From an uncultured Verrucomicrobiota bacterium (GTDB lineage Bacteria > Verrucomicrobiota > Verrucomicrobiia > Limisphaerales > UBA8199), in contig CAIQQM010000184.1 in NCBI GenBank assembly GCA_903873945.1, positions 1 to 39,426 on the forward strand: a stretch of DNA of 39,426 nt, read 5' to 3'. Of the stretch, positions 31,245 to 39,426 are shown one piece after another; position 1 is the stretch's first letter; each line of letters begins with the position of its first letter. The notes below the pieces were generated by a model. The model saw only the letters and a program-made list of their open reading frames with translations, was not told the DNA's origin and did not search any database. Both the position numbers and the translations under genes were made by a program.

Positions 31245-33350
31245 ATGAGCACCCGCACAATCCACGCCCGCCTGTTCGGTGCGGTATCGTCTCCCGGTGG
31301 GTCCTTGTGCGAGACCGGCCGCCTGCCGGTCGGCCGCCTTACCAAGCCGCTCTCCCTCGAGGCCCACCGACCCAAAGAAATTTACCAATCCCACAAATGG
31401 TTCGCTCGCCGCATAGGCGCCTCATTCCGCTCCCTGCTGGTTGGCAGCGAAGTGGCCGACGAGAAAGCATTCTGGAGCCTGTTCAACGAAGGCAAAACCT
31501 CCCGCCCGCTTACTGTCCTTGACCCCTTCGTTGGCGGCGGCACGTCCGTGGTTGAGGCCGCCCTGCTCGGACACAACGCCATCGGCCTCGATATTGACCC
31601 CGTCGCCTGCGCCGTCACCTCCTTCGAGTCGCGCTTGGCGACCGTCCCCGATCTCCGCCCCCACTTGGACGCTCTCAAAAAGCGCATGGCCGCCACGCTC
31701 GCGCCATATTATATATCCACAAGCTCCAAGGGCGTGCCCGAGGTCCTGCTCCACGCGTTCTGGGTCCAGGTCGTTACCTGCATCCACTGCCGCAAAACCT
31801 CCCACGCCCAGCCCGACCGACGCATCGCCTTTGACCGCGACCGGAAGCTCCAGTGGGTACTGTCCCCAGCCGGCGAGGTCCTCCAACTACCGCTTTCTCA
31901 GAAGTCCGTCACGGACACGGCCACTGGCCGGCGGCTCCCAATCGAAGTCGGCACCGCCGCCGAGGGCGTCTTCACCTGTCCCCATTGCCGCAAGTCCGCC
32001 CGACTCATTGACCTCAACGAGCACACCCACACGCCCCCAAAGTGGGCCCTGTTCGCCGTCGAGACCCTCGACCCCGCCTGCAAGGCCACCTGCGTCCCCA
32101 ACCGAATGCGCCACATCCGCGCCGCCACAGCCGCCGACCTCCGAGCGTTCCAGGCCGCGGAACGCGCCCTGTCCCGCCGCACCGACAAGCGCGGCCACGT
32201 CCGCCACATCCCTGTCTGCCCAATCCCCCGCGAAAACCGCAGTGACAGCCGCATCCTCAAATACGGCTACCGCTTTTACCATCAGCTCTTCAACCCTCGC
32301 CAGTTGCTCCACCTCTCGATCCTGGCCGAGGAAATACTGAAGCTGCCGCCGTCCGTGCGCGAGGCATTCAGCATCGCCTACAGCGACCACCTCACCACCA
32401 ACTGCATGCAGACCGCCTATGCCCCCGCCTGGCGCCGTCTGCTGCCGCTGTTCACATTCCGCGCTTTCACCCACTCAATCCGCCCGGTGGAAATCAACCC
32501 CTGGCTGGAGCGCACCGGCCGCGGCACCTACCCCAACGCCGTTTGCAGCATCCAGCGCGCCTCGCGCTCCTTCAAGGCGCTGTCCCAGGTCCTTGGCTCG
32601 CGCGGCAAAAAGGCCAGGCAGCCAAGCATCCAGATCCGCCAGGGCAACGCGGCCAAACTCACTTTCCTCAAGAAGGCAACCGTGGACCTCATCCTCACCG
32701 ATCCGCCATACTTTGATAACATCGCCTATTCCGAGCTCTCCCACTTCTATCTCCCCTGGCTCAGGATGCTCGGCGTCGTGCAATCGGCTTCGGATTCCTT
32801 CCTGAACAAGAACCTGGCCACCAACTCCCGTTCGCCCAAGAACCAGCGCCGATTTCAAACCCAACTCACCAGGTGTTTCTCCGAAGCCCATCGCGTCCTC
32901 AAGCCCGGCGGGCGCCTCCTATTCACTTTCCAGCACAAGGCTGCCGGCGCCTGGGAAGCCCTCGCTGTTGCCCTGGCCAAATCGCATTTCCAGGTCATTG
33001 ACGTTTTCCCGCTGCTTGGCGACGGCCTAATGAGCCCCCACAAACACAAAGGCAGCAGTTCCTGGGATGCCGTGTTCGTCGCCCGGCCGCGCAAAGGCAA
33101 GACTATCACCACTGGCACCACCGTCCCCGTGGACGCCGTCACTTTGGCCCTCAGCCACGCCGACGCCTGGCGCCAGTCGCTCCGCCGCCGCGGCTTTTCC
33201 CGCGCCGACTTCCAGAATCTCCACCGGGCGTGCCTCGCCGCTGCCGCCACGGCCCCATTGCGGGCCAAAGCTGCAGCGGTCGCTCTGCTCGACGCGCTCG
33301 AAAATGCGGGAGCACAACGCCCGCACCGCCACAATTTCACCGAGAAGTGA
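31245..33350 (+). CDS. Zinc-ribbon adenine-specific DNA methyltransferase (COG1743-like)
   Basis: This 701-aa methyltransferase has motif I LDPFVGGGTSVVEAALLGHNAIGLDIDP (92-119) and motif IV DPPYFDN (about 486-492). A later LKPGGRLLF is the strand following the catalytic site. A zinc ribbon is intact: CIHC (179-182) and CPHC (245-248). N-terminal HKWFARRIGASFRSLL (50-65) corresponds to the HIWPARRPLAASRAAL segment of the DUF1156 enzyme in the left cluster, and YGYRFYHQLFNPRQLLHLS corresponds to YGLRLWRELFTPRQLLALA. The two are therefore distant homologues, this one shorter. It probably methylates adenine (N4-cytosine possible) in host DNA as the self mark of the right cluster. It starts 9 nt after the DUF488 gene. 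Confidence 0.88.
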   Translation: MSTRTIHARLFGAVSSPGGSLCETGRLPVGRLTKPLSLEAHRPKEIYQSHKWFARRIGASFRSLLVGSEVADEKAFWSLFNEGKTSRPLTVLDPFVGGGTSVVEAALLGHNAIGLDIDPVACAVTSFESRLATVPDLRPHLDALKKRMAATLAPYYISTSSKGVPEVLLHAFWVQVVTCIHCRKTSHAQPDRRIAFDRDRKLQWVLSPAGEVLQLPLSQKSVTDTATGRRLPIEVGTAAEGVFTCPHCRKSARLIDLNEHTHTPPKWALFAVETLDPACKATCVPNRMRHIRAATAADLRAFQAAERALSRRTDKRGHVRHIPVCPIPRENRSDSRILKYGYRFYHQLFNPRQLLHLSILAEEILKLPPSVREAFSIAYSDHLTTNCMQTAYAPAWRRLLPLFTFRAFTHSIRPVEINPWLERTGRGTYPNAVCSIQRASRSFKALSQVLGSRGKKARQPSIQIRQGNAAKLTFLKKATVDLILTDPPYFDNIAYSELSHFYLPWLRMLGVVQSASDSFLNKNLATNSRSPKNQRRFQTQLTRCFSEAHRVLKPGGRLLFTFQHKAAGAWEALAVALAKSHFQVIDVFPLLGDGLMSPHKHKGSSSWDAVFVARPRKGKTITTGTTVPVDAVTLALSHADAWRQSLRRRGFSRADFQNLHRACLAAAATAPLRAKAAAVALLDALENAGAQRPHRHNFTEK

Positions 33351-33362
33351 TCAACACGACAT

Positions 33363-36300
33363 ATGCCATTCCTCGCTAAACGTACCATCTCCAACTTTCT
33401 CCGCAGCAAATGCTTCCGCCGTCTTCGCCTTGATCTGTCCCCGGACAATGCCGCCTACCGCCCCGAGCGGGTCGGCATGCCCCCGCGCGGAACCGGCCGC
33501 CCCGGCATCGCCGCCTTAACCGCCGCCGGCAACGAGTGGGAGGAGGCCAAGGTCGCCGACCTCCGCGCCTCGTTCGGCGCAGCCGCCATCGTAGCCCCAG
33601 CAGGCGCCGCACGCGATATAGACCTCGCCACCGCGCTCGGCCAGAGGACCGCGCAGACCCTGTTCATCACCCAGGGCCAGTACACCATCGGCAACTCCTT
33701 CCAGAACGCCCTCGGCATCCAAAATTACGCCACGACCCTCAACCTCGCCTACGGCCAGCTTCGCCCAGACATCATCCGCATCTGGCCCGCTCACACCGGC
33801 CTGCAGGAAGTCCACCCCGATGGCTCCGTCACCGCTGTCGCGGCAACCACCGATAACCGTACCCCTCTCAGCATCGTTGACATCAAGCTCACCGCCGAGG
33901 CTTCCGCCTGCTACCAGGCAGAAGTCACCTACTACTCGATGGCCCTGGCCGCCTGGCTCATTGATAATAACCTCCAAACTCAATACTTCGTCGTTCCCAT
34001 GGCGGCCGTTTGGCCGGGGTCCCACGATGCCTCCCACGTCGCCCAGCTCAATACCCGGCTCCGCGCCACGGGAGCCCTCCCAACCACCCAGGCCCTGCTC
34101 AATGCTTGGGACGAAGACCTCGAATACATCCCCTTCGGTGTCTTCGCTTCCCGCATCCGCCGCTTTTTCCACTCCGACCTTGCCACCGTCCTCAATACCG
34201 CTTGGGACCACTTGCCCTGGCATGTGGACAACCACTGCATCGGCTGTGACTATCTTGGCTACCCTTGGGGCCAAACCGCATCGGACCCACTCCACTGCTT
34301 TCCCACCGCCCAAACCACCGACAACCTCAGCCGCGTCGCCTTCGTCACCCGGGGCGCAAAGTCGGCCCTTGAAGAAAATCACGTAAACTCCGTCGCGAAC
34401 CTGGCAACCCTCCTTCCCACCGCCGCAGCTTACGACTCCCATCAGGTTCTCCGCGCCACCCGCACGGTCGTTTCTGGCCGCGCCCAGTCCCTCGCCAGCG
34501 GAGCCGCTACTGTCGCCGATCAGGAAGGCACCTCCGCGCTCATGCCCCGCTGGGCCGACCTCCGCATCTTTATCACCGCCGATTTCGACATCGGCAGCGG
34601 CATCACCATCGCCTTCGGCGTCTCCGGTCGCTGGGCTGCGTCCACCAATCGCACCAAGGCAGGCCAACACAACTCCCACGCATTCAACCCCGAGGTGTAC
34701 CCTGTTGACCAGCGCGACCTGAACACCGAGCGCCGAGAACTCTTCCGCCTCCTCGCCCGCATCCGTGAGATGATGGATCAGACCGACCAGGCCATTCAGG
34801 ATGCCACGGTTCAGGTTTACATTTGGGACAGCGTCACCTTCGACCACCTTGTCCGCGTCATTGGCCGCCACCTCGCTCACATTATAAATTCCCCGGACTA
34901 CCAGGACCTCGCCTGGCTATTCCCCCCGGAGAACCTTGTCGCCAACCCAGCCACATCGGACCGCCTCTCCCCCATAACCATCGTGCGCGACATCGTCCGG
35001 GCCTTGGTCGCGCTCCCGGTGACCCACTATTACAGCCTTCTCAACACGGCCCGGAACTACTATCCCGCAGCCATCAACAACCCCGGCGCCGCGTTCAACG
35101 TTAATCCCTTCTTCGAAGACCCCTTCTCCGACCAGGTCCCCTCCGAGCGCGCCCATGAAATCTGGTCCCGCGCCACAGGTCACTTCCCCTGGAACCAACA
35201 GCTCCAAACCCTTCAAGCCACAGTAGGCAAGAAACTCCTCGCGCTCTCCGCCGTAGTCCAGCGCCTCGGTGACGACCTTGAAGGTCGCCTCGGCCAGACG
35301 GCCCCCGAAATCAGCGAAATCGGTCCACCCGCAATGCCAAACTCCATGAGCGATGACTCAAGGCTTTGGTACACCTTCACCGGCTTGAATGTCGCCCTCA
35401 GCCGCCTCAAAGTTCAGCTCATCCGCGCCATGCCGCCGCATGAGCGCGAGGCCCGCTTCAACAGCGCCAGCCTTCCCACCCGCCTGGACGCTGCCGCTGC
35501 CGCCCCGGTCCTCGCCTCCCTCGGTCTTGCCCCGGCAGCCGGCCTCTACGTTTACCAGCTTGCCCCAAACTCCCGCGAGGTCCGCGCCCGCGCAGGCGAC
35601 TTCAGCTTCGCACTATCGCCCCGGAATGACGGCGACTTCCTCGACCGCCGGCTCGACAGAACTCTGAATGGTCACGCTGTCCCACTCCCCCCATGGCTGA
35701 CATATCCCGCCGGCCGCATGGAGCAAGTGACGGCCGTAACAGTTCGAGGCGTCGATCGCGAGAACCGGTGGATTGCCGTCCAGTTCAACCTCGCCTGGCT
35801 CCCAGCCATCAACGACATGACGAACGCCGGCCTTCTGGACCTTTCCACCGACGTCATGCTCGATCCCGTTCACAAGGACTTCCTGCTCGGCCGCCTCGAG
35901 AAATCCCTCAAAGCCATCGGAAACCCGGTCCTGGCAGGCAATAACTCAGCGGTTGTTCAGGCGTTGGGGATTCGGAGACGCGTCTCCCGTCGCGCGACCA
36001 CACCGCCGGCTGAGTTTCTCTGGGACGCCCCACGGCTTCACGCCCTGGCGGTCAATCGCAACCTTCCTCCCATCCGCACCGCCCTTGTGAACGGTGGCTT
36101 CAACCTCAATCCCAGCCAATGGGCAGCATGGGAACGGTCGTTAAGCTATCGCCTCCGGCTCATCTGGGGCCCCCCCGGAACCGGCAAGAGCCGCACCCTG
36201 CGCGCCATTATCCTCGGCGCCTTCCTCGAAGCCATCGCCGCCAACCGACCACTCCGGGTCCTGATCACAGGTTTCACCTACGAAGCCATCGACAACGTCC

Positions 36301-37601
36301 TGCTTCCACTCTACGCAGACATCTCCGGTGCAGGGCCGTTCGCCTCCCCCCAGGTGCAGACCTATCGCCTGCGCTCGGAAACCCACCCCCGCGGCGCCAA
36401 TGTCCCACCAGCCATCGACCTGCCAAAGACCAACGGCGGCGCCTACCAACCCCTGCTCACGTCACTTCTCGACAACCAGAGCCTCATCCTGGTCGGCGCC
36501 ACGCCCCACCAGGTCCACAACCTGGCGACCGTGGACAGGCAGCCGCCCGTCCGGCCTCTCTTCGACCTCATCCTCATCGACGAGGCGTCCCAGCTCGATG
36601 TCGCGACGTCCGCCCTGGTTCTAACCACAGCAGACGCCGACGCAGCTCTTGTCGTAGCCGGCGACCCGAAGCAACTGCCCCCCATCCACCAAGCGGAGGC
36701 GCCCCTTGACTTGGAAAACCTTGTCGGCCCCATCTTCACCTACTTCTCCGAACGCCACCACATCGCCCCCGAGGTCTTGGAGGAAAACTACCGCTCCAAC
36801 AACACCATCGTCGAGCTCGCCCACCTTGCCGACTACCCGCCGACGCTCCACGCATTCTCCCCTAATCTCGAAATCAATCTCCTGCACGCCCCGCCTACCA
36901 CCCAACCCGCGGCCTGGCCCGCCGGCCTATCGTGGTCCCCACACTGGGACTCCTTTGTCACCCCCGCCCGCCACGCGCTCGCCTTCGTGTACAACGAGGG
37001 CCGGAGCAGCCAGTGGAATCTGTTCGAGGCCGACACTACCGCCGCGCTTGCCGTCTCCCTGTTCGGCATCCTTAGCGATCAGCTCGCCAACGCCCGCAAC
37101 CCCGTCACCGGCAATGTCATTCCCGTCACCAACACCGCATTCAACGACCAGGAGTTCTGGTCCACCGGCATCGGCATCGTGACGCCACACCGCGCCCAGC
37201 AGGCGCTGGTCACCACCCGTCTCCAGCAGGTTTTCCCGACCCACAATCCCGCCCTGATCCGGAGCGCCGTCGATACGGTCGAGCGGTTCCAAGGCCAGCA
37301 GCGTGACATCATGATCGCCACCTTCGCCCTCGGCGACCCCGACGCCATCGGCTCCGAAGAAGAATTCCTGCTCAGCCTCAATCGCTTCAACGTCATGGCC
37401 TCCCGGACCCGCGCCAAGCTTATCGTTCTTATCTCCCGTGAGGTAGTGGACCACCTGGCCTCCGACATAGCCGTCCTGCGCGACTCAGCGCTGCTGAAGT
37501 CCTTCGTGGAAACCTTCTGCAGCCAGTCCCAGGCGATAACTCTGCCCTATCTGCGTGCCGGGGCCACCGTAAACGTCCCTGGCGAGCTGCGCTGGCACTG
37601 A
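33363..37601 (+). CDS. Dna2-like fusion: Cas4-type Fe-S nuclease plus SF1 (UPF1-like) helicase
   Basis: This 1412-aa protein carries in its N-terminal third a RecB/Cas4-type PD-(D/E)XK nuclease. Cys17 in LRSKCFRRLRL, the D173-I-K175 core (SIVDIKLTAE), YQAEVTYYSMAL (position of the QxxxY helix) and CIGCDY...HCFP (Cys292, Cys295, Cys312) together fit the four cysteines that hold an iron-sulfur cluster in Cas4 and Dna2. The C-terminal third is an SF1B helicase: GPPGTGKS (936-943), LIDEASQLD (DEAS 1073-1076), GDPKQLPP, EENYRSN, TPHRAQQ and VERFQGQQRDIMIATFAL. The roughly 600 residues between are unassigned. Such nuclease-helicases process DNA ends 5' to 3'. Here it is the likely effector of the right cluster, cutting DNA that lacks the partner methylase's mark. 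Confidence 0.88.
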   Translation: MPFLAKRTISNFLRSKCFRRLRLDLSPDNAAYRPERVGMPPRGTGRPGIAALTAAGNEWEEAKVADLRASFGAAAIVAPAGAARDIDLATALGQRTAQTLFITQGQYTIGNSFQNALGIQNYATTLNLAYGQLRPDIIRIWPAHTGLQEVHPDGSVTAVAATTDNRTPLSIVDIKLTAEASACYQAEVTYYSMALAAWLIDNNLQTQYFVVPMAAVWPGSHDASHVAQLNTRLRATGALPTTQALLNAWDEDLEYIPFGVFASRIRRFFHSDLATVLNTAWDHLPWHVDNHCIGCDYLGYPWGQTASDPLHCFPTAQTTDNLSRVAFVTRGAKSALEENHVNSVANLATLLPTAAAYDSHQVLRATRTVVSGRAQSLASGAATVADQEGTSALMPRWADLRIFITADFDIGSGITIAFGVSGRWAASTNRTKAGQHNSHAFNPEVYPVDQRDLNTERRELFRLLARIREMMDQTDQAIQDATVQVYIWDSVTFDHLVRVIGRHLAHIINSPDYQDLAWLFPPENLVANPATSDRLSPITIVRDIVRALVALPVTHYYSLLNTARNYYPAAINNPGAAFNVNPFFEDPFSDQVPSERAHEIWSRATGHFPWNQQLQTLQATVGKKLLALSAVVQRLGDDLEGRLGQTAPEISEIGPPAMPNSMSDDSRLWYTFTGLNVALSRLKVQLIRAMPPHEREARFNSASLPTRLDAAAAAPVLASLGLAPAAGLYVYQLAPNSREVRARAGDFSFALSPRNDGDFLDRRLDRTLNGHAVPLPPWLTYPAGRMEQVTAVTVRGVDRENRWIAVQFNLAWLPAINDMTNAGLLDLSTDVMLDPVHKDFLLGRLEKSLKAIGNPVLAGNNSAVVQALGIRRRVSRRATTPPAEFLWDAPRLHALAVNRNLPPIRTALVNGGFNLNPSQWAAWERSLSYRLRLIWGPPGTGKSRTLRAIILGAFLEAIAANRPLRVLITGFTYEAIDNVLLPLYADISGAGPFASPQVQTYRLRSETHPRGANVPPAIDLPKTNGGAYQPLLTSLLDNQSLILVGATPHQVHNLATVDRQPPVRPLFDLILIDEASQLDVATSALVLTTADADAALVVAGDPKQLPPIHQAEAPLDLENLVGPIFTYFSERHHIAPEVLEENYRSNNTIVELAHLADYPPTLHAFSPNLEINLLHAPPTTQPAAWPAGLSWSPHWDSFVTPARHALAFVYNEGRSSQWNLFEADTTAALAVSLFGILSDQLANARNPVTGNVIPVTNTAFNDQEFWSTGIGIVTPHRAQQALVTTRLQQVFPTHNPALIRSAVDTVERFQGQQRDIMIATFALGDPDAIGSEEEFLLSLNRFNVMASRTRAKLIVLISREVVDHLASDIAVLRDSALLKSFVETFCSQSQAITLPYLRAGATVNVPGELRWH

Positions 37602-37612
37602 TCCTCCCCACC

Positions 37613-37803
37613 ATGGACAAGACCGAGTTTGACCTCTTCTGCGACTGGGTGAAAACCGCGCTACCCAAGCACCAGGTCCACTCTGCCTTCCAGGTCTCTC
37701 TCCGCTCGCTCCTCTCCGCCGAGTTCCCGCACACCACCGCCATCCCCGAAGTGTACGCCGTTGCCGGCGGTCGAAACGACATGGTCCAATACGCCCAGGA
37801 CGG
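37613..37803 (+). pseudogene. Gene of unknown function, apparently broken off at its 3' end
   Basis: The frame starts at ATG 37613, 11 nt after the nuclease-helicase stop, and reads MDKTEFDLFCDWVKTALPKHQVHSAF...YAVAGGRNDMVQYAQDG, which looks like the N-terminus of a genuine helical protein. After about 37800 the translation turns into low-complexity, arginine/serine-rich text that does not look coding, although no stop occurs until 38101. I infer that the last gene of the right cluster was truncated by recombination. The family is not recognised. Confidence 0.5.
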
Positions 37804-38227
37804 CAACCCGAGCCGAGAACCTGGAGAATCCGGCGACGTCGAACAGCGCCTGAAAAGCCCCTTTTGCCGGGGGCTACCCGATCCTCGCGTTGCCTTCGAT
37901 TGCACCCGGCGTGTCCCGCACCGTGACCGACGGAAGTGTGATTTGGTCGAGTCCGTCTTGTCTGCAGGCGCAACGGGGAAATCCAAGCGAAACTGTGCTC
38001 CAAAGATTACGGGGAGCCGGAGCACTGCCGCAACCGAGGTCACCGCTGTCGGTGTCGGTTGCGGTGAAGCGTCGCGCGTCATGGCCGCAGGGCTTCCTTG
38101 ATCGCTCGTTTGATTCCGGACCAGTGGAAACGCGCCTTCGGGGAGCGAAAGAGGTTCCCGCGCAACAAACAGCCTAGGTGCAGTCCAATGTTGCCGGAAG
38201 GGCTCAGTCCGGCGTCAGAGCTCAGTT
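37804..38227. other. About 420 bp without a convincing gene
   Basis: Several frames are open here, but none reads like protein in either direction and none has a start with a ribosome-binding site. The sequence is GC-rich with short inverted repeats, for example around 38191-38209. It separates the broken last gene of the right cluster from minus-strand hypothetical genes and may be eroded mobile-element or intergenic sequence. Confidence 0.5.
37851..37875 (-). terminator. Weak terminator-like hairpin (minus strand)
   Basis: On the minus strand AGCCCC (37875-37870) and GGGGCT (37861-37856) form a 6-bp GC-rich stem around an 8-nt loop, followed by TTTTC. It could end transcripts from the minus-strand genes beginning at 38551. 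The stem is short and the T-run brief. Confidence 0.3.
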
Positions 38228-38551
38228 TCATGACTCATTCCAACCGGCGGGCGGGGTGTCTGGCTCTGGTTTCGGCAAAACCTCTGCAACCAATTCCTTG
38301 ACCGAGGCATAACGCGCCTCGCAGAAGCCGCCCTGCTCATGTCGGAAGCACAGATAGACAGGATGCCCTTGTTCATCGTGTCGCCAGGGCTCTCCACTGG
38401 CAAAAACGGGACCTCGCAAGAAAGCTGGCGGAACGAGCTCGAGGAAATACATAAAGTGCTCCTCGGTAGTTGGCGTCCACGACCGATCACCGTCTCCGTA
38501 TTTTTGCTCCGTGATTTGCAGGAGTTCGCTGAAGTTAGTGATGGGTTTCAT
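38228..38551 (-). CDS. Small hypothetical protein, 107 aa
   Basis: I start at ATG 38551 (MKPITNFSELLQITEQKYGDGDRSW), because the frame further upstream (to 38647) is arginine/proline-rich and unlike protein, and GAAAGAGT lies just before the ATG. The protein is acidic and soluble. Its N-terminal helix is followed by EEHFMYFLELVPPAFLRGPVFASGEPWRHDEQGHPVYLCFR, with a well-ordered feel suggesting a conserved accessory family. No catalytic motif or function is recognised. Confidence 0.6.
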   Translation of the reverse strand: MKPITNFSELLQITEQKYGDGDRSWTPTTEEHFMYFLELVPPAFLRGPVFASGEPWRHDEQGHPVYLCFRHEQGGFCEARYASVKELVAEVLPKPEPDTPPAGWNES

Positions 38552-38725
38552 ACTCTTTCGTCGCGGGATTGGCGGCGGCCCGGATTTCCGGTGGGCTGTT
38601 CTCAAACAGCTCCGAAGGTTGCGCTTGGCATTAGTCGGCGTCGTCAAACGGCGGCAACCTTCGGTCTCTTCCTTTCAGCAAGAAGATGGGAGCCGGAGTT
38701 GAGCCGGCTCTCGCCGGAGGATTGG

Positions 38726-39124
38726 TCACGCCGTGGCCGCCGCGGCCTGAACCTGTTGCATGAGCGCCGGGATGGATCCCTGGAACCCGCAGAACTGGCT
38801 GTAAAGCTTTTCGATCACTTCCGTGGTCCGCTTGGCGACCGGGAGGGCGCGGCGAATTATCCCCGTGATCTGGACCTTGCGGGCCGTGGTCCGGCGCTGC
38901 ATTTCCAGCTCGTAAGCCTGCACCGTTGCGGCGGTGACAAGGGCCTCGACGCGCGCGCAAGTCACCCGGCCCTTGAGCCGTTCGGCCGCGAACATGACGG
39001 CCCCGAACACGGTGTTGAAGGGCAGTTGGTTTGCTTGCGCGAACTGCTCGATGAGCGGTTGGACTTTGCTGCGGATATCCGGGTTGACCCGGCCGGCGAT
39101 GGCTTTTTTGTAGCGGTTTTTCAT
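38726..39124 (-). CDS. Small basic hypothetical protein, 132 aa
   Basis: I prefer ATG 39124 (MKNRYKKAIAGRVNPDIRSKVQPLIEQFAQ) over the in-frame ATG at 39193, which overlaps the upstream stop. Neither has a clear ribosome-binding site. The protein is rich in alanine and basic residues, and largely helical, with a segment LPFNTVFGAVMFAAERLKGRVTCARVEALVTAATVQAYELEMQRR. A nucleic-acid-binding or plasmid-type regulatory role is conceivable but unsupported. The family is not recognised. Confidence 0.55.
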   Translation of the reverse strand: MKNRYKKAIAGRVNPDIRSKVQPLIEQFAQANQLPFNTVFGAVMFAAERLKGRVTCARVEALVTAATVQAYELEMQRRTTARKVQITGIIRRALPVAKRTTEVIEKLYSQFCGFQGSIPALMQQVQAAAATA

Positions 39125-39185
39125 TTTCGTGTTGTGTTTCTGTTTTCTGATGAGCCCACAAGCCGCTGACTTGCGGCCAAGATGG

Positions 39186-39426
39186 TTAATCATCAGAATC
39201 TTTGAGCGGAGCTTTCTTTCCGGCCCCTCTCACGAGTATCGCTCCGTGGTAAGCCACCCTCTTCTCGGTCGTTTCGATGATGCGGCAGGTCTGCGGTTCA
39301 AAGCACCAGGAATGGCTTCTCCAGATTCCATCGTTTGACAGCGCGTGTCCGGTGCAGACGTGGAGATGCGGATTGGCTTCCTGCAGCAAGATGGAGTTGT
39401 CGTGGCAGCGGATGGTTTCCCCATGC
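39186..39426 (-). CDS. Partial hypothetical protein (C-terminal end only)
   Basis: The frame is open from the window edge to the TAA at 39186-39188. It reads HGETIRCHDNSILLQEANPHLHVCTGHALSNDGIWRSHSWCFEPQTCRIIETTEKRVAYHGAILVRG, followed by a basic tail. The tryptophan/histidine/cysteine-rich core (DGIWRSHSWCF...ETT) looks like a conserved small domain seen in accessory hypothetical proteins. The true start lies beyond the window. Its stop overlaps the alternative ATG (39193) of the next gene. Confidence 0.6.
   Translation of the reverse strand, partial: HGETIRCHDNSILLQEANPHLHVCTGHALSNDGIWRSHSWCFEPQTCRIIETTEKRVAYHGAILVRGAGKKAPLKDSDD

Noticed and set aside
33516-34880. 454-codon minus-strand frame opposite the Dna2-like nuclease domain
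   Set aside because: Glycine/valine/aspartate-rich antisense text; the plus strand has the nuclease motifs.
1-39426. CRISPR arrays, insertion sequences, integrases
   Set aside because: No regularly spaced direct repeats and no transposase or recombinase signatures were seen on either strand.

Overview
The window is a GC-rich bacterial accessory region. Most of it (about 2.2-37.6 kb) is two large divergent gene clusters that look like anti-phage / anti-foreign-DNA systems. GC content, dense operons with 4-bp start/stop overlaps, mixed ATG/GTG starts and the gene families would suit a Verrucomicrobiota-like bacterium. That is a weak inference, because no rRNA or universal marker gene is present.

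Left edge (1-2211): the beginning of an ATP-dependent DNA-ligase-like adenylation domain runs off the window. Next come a FlgO-type outer-membrane lipoprotein, a hairpin region, and two gene remnants facing each other: the C-terminal two thirds of a Wadjet JetD nuclease (minus strand) and the C-terminal tail of a Holliday-junction-resolvase-like protein (plus strand). They meet at about 1.98-2.0 kb, which looks like an old recombination junction.

Left cluster (28539 down to 2222, minus strand, at least eight genes). In transcription order: an XRE-HTH / SNF2-like helicase / DUF3883 fusion; a DUF1156 adenine methyltransferase; a DUF499 AAA ATPase; a possible 26-aa ORF; a ~2776-aa protein with two sacsin-type GHKL ATPase modules; a DrmD-like SNF2 helicase; an unrecognised 366-aa protein; a PLD-family phosphodiesterase; and a third SNF2-like helicase. 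The first three form a helicase-methylase-ATPase core like that known for DUF1156/DUF499 defence cassettes. The last five form a block with DISARM-like parts (DrmD-like helicase, PLD protein) but without DrmA or DrmB. Spacing is tight throughout, so this may be one composite system.

Right cluster (28649 to about 37.8 kb, plus strand): an unrecognised protein with a weak ADP-ribosyltransferase-like look; a dual-OB-domain protein; two different DUF488 proteins; a second zinc-ribbon adenine methyltransferase; a 1412-aa Dna2-like protein (Cas4-like nuclease plus SF1 helicase); and a gene whose coding sequence appears to break off. Only about 110 bp separate the two clusters. That gap carries TGACA/TGTCA repeats and promoter-like hexamers, and the first left gene begins with an XRE domain, so shared autoregulated control is plausible.

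Right edge (37.8-39.4 kb): about 430 bp of unexplained sequence, then three small minus-strand hypothetical genes, the last running off the window. No rRNA, tRNA, CRISPR array, transposase or integrase was recognised.
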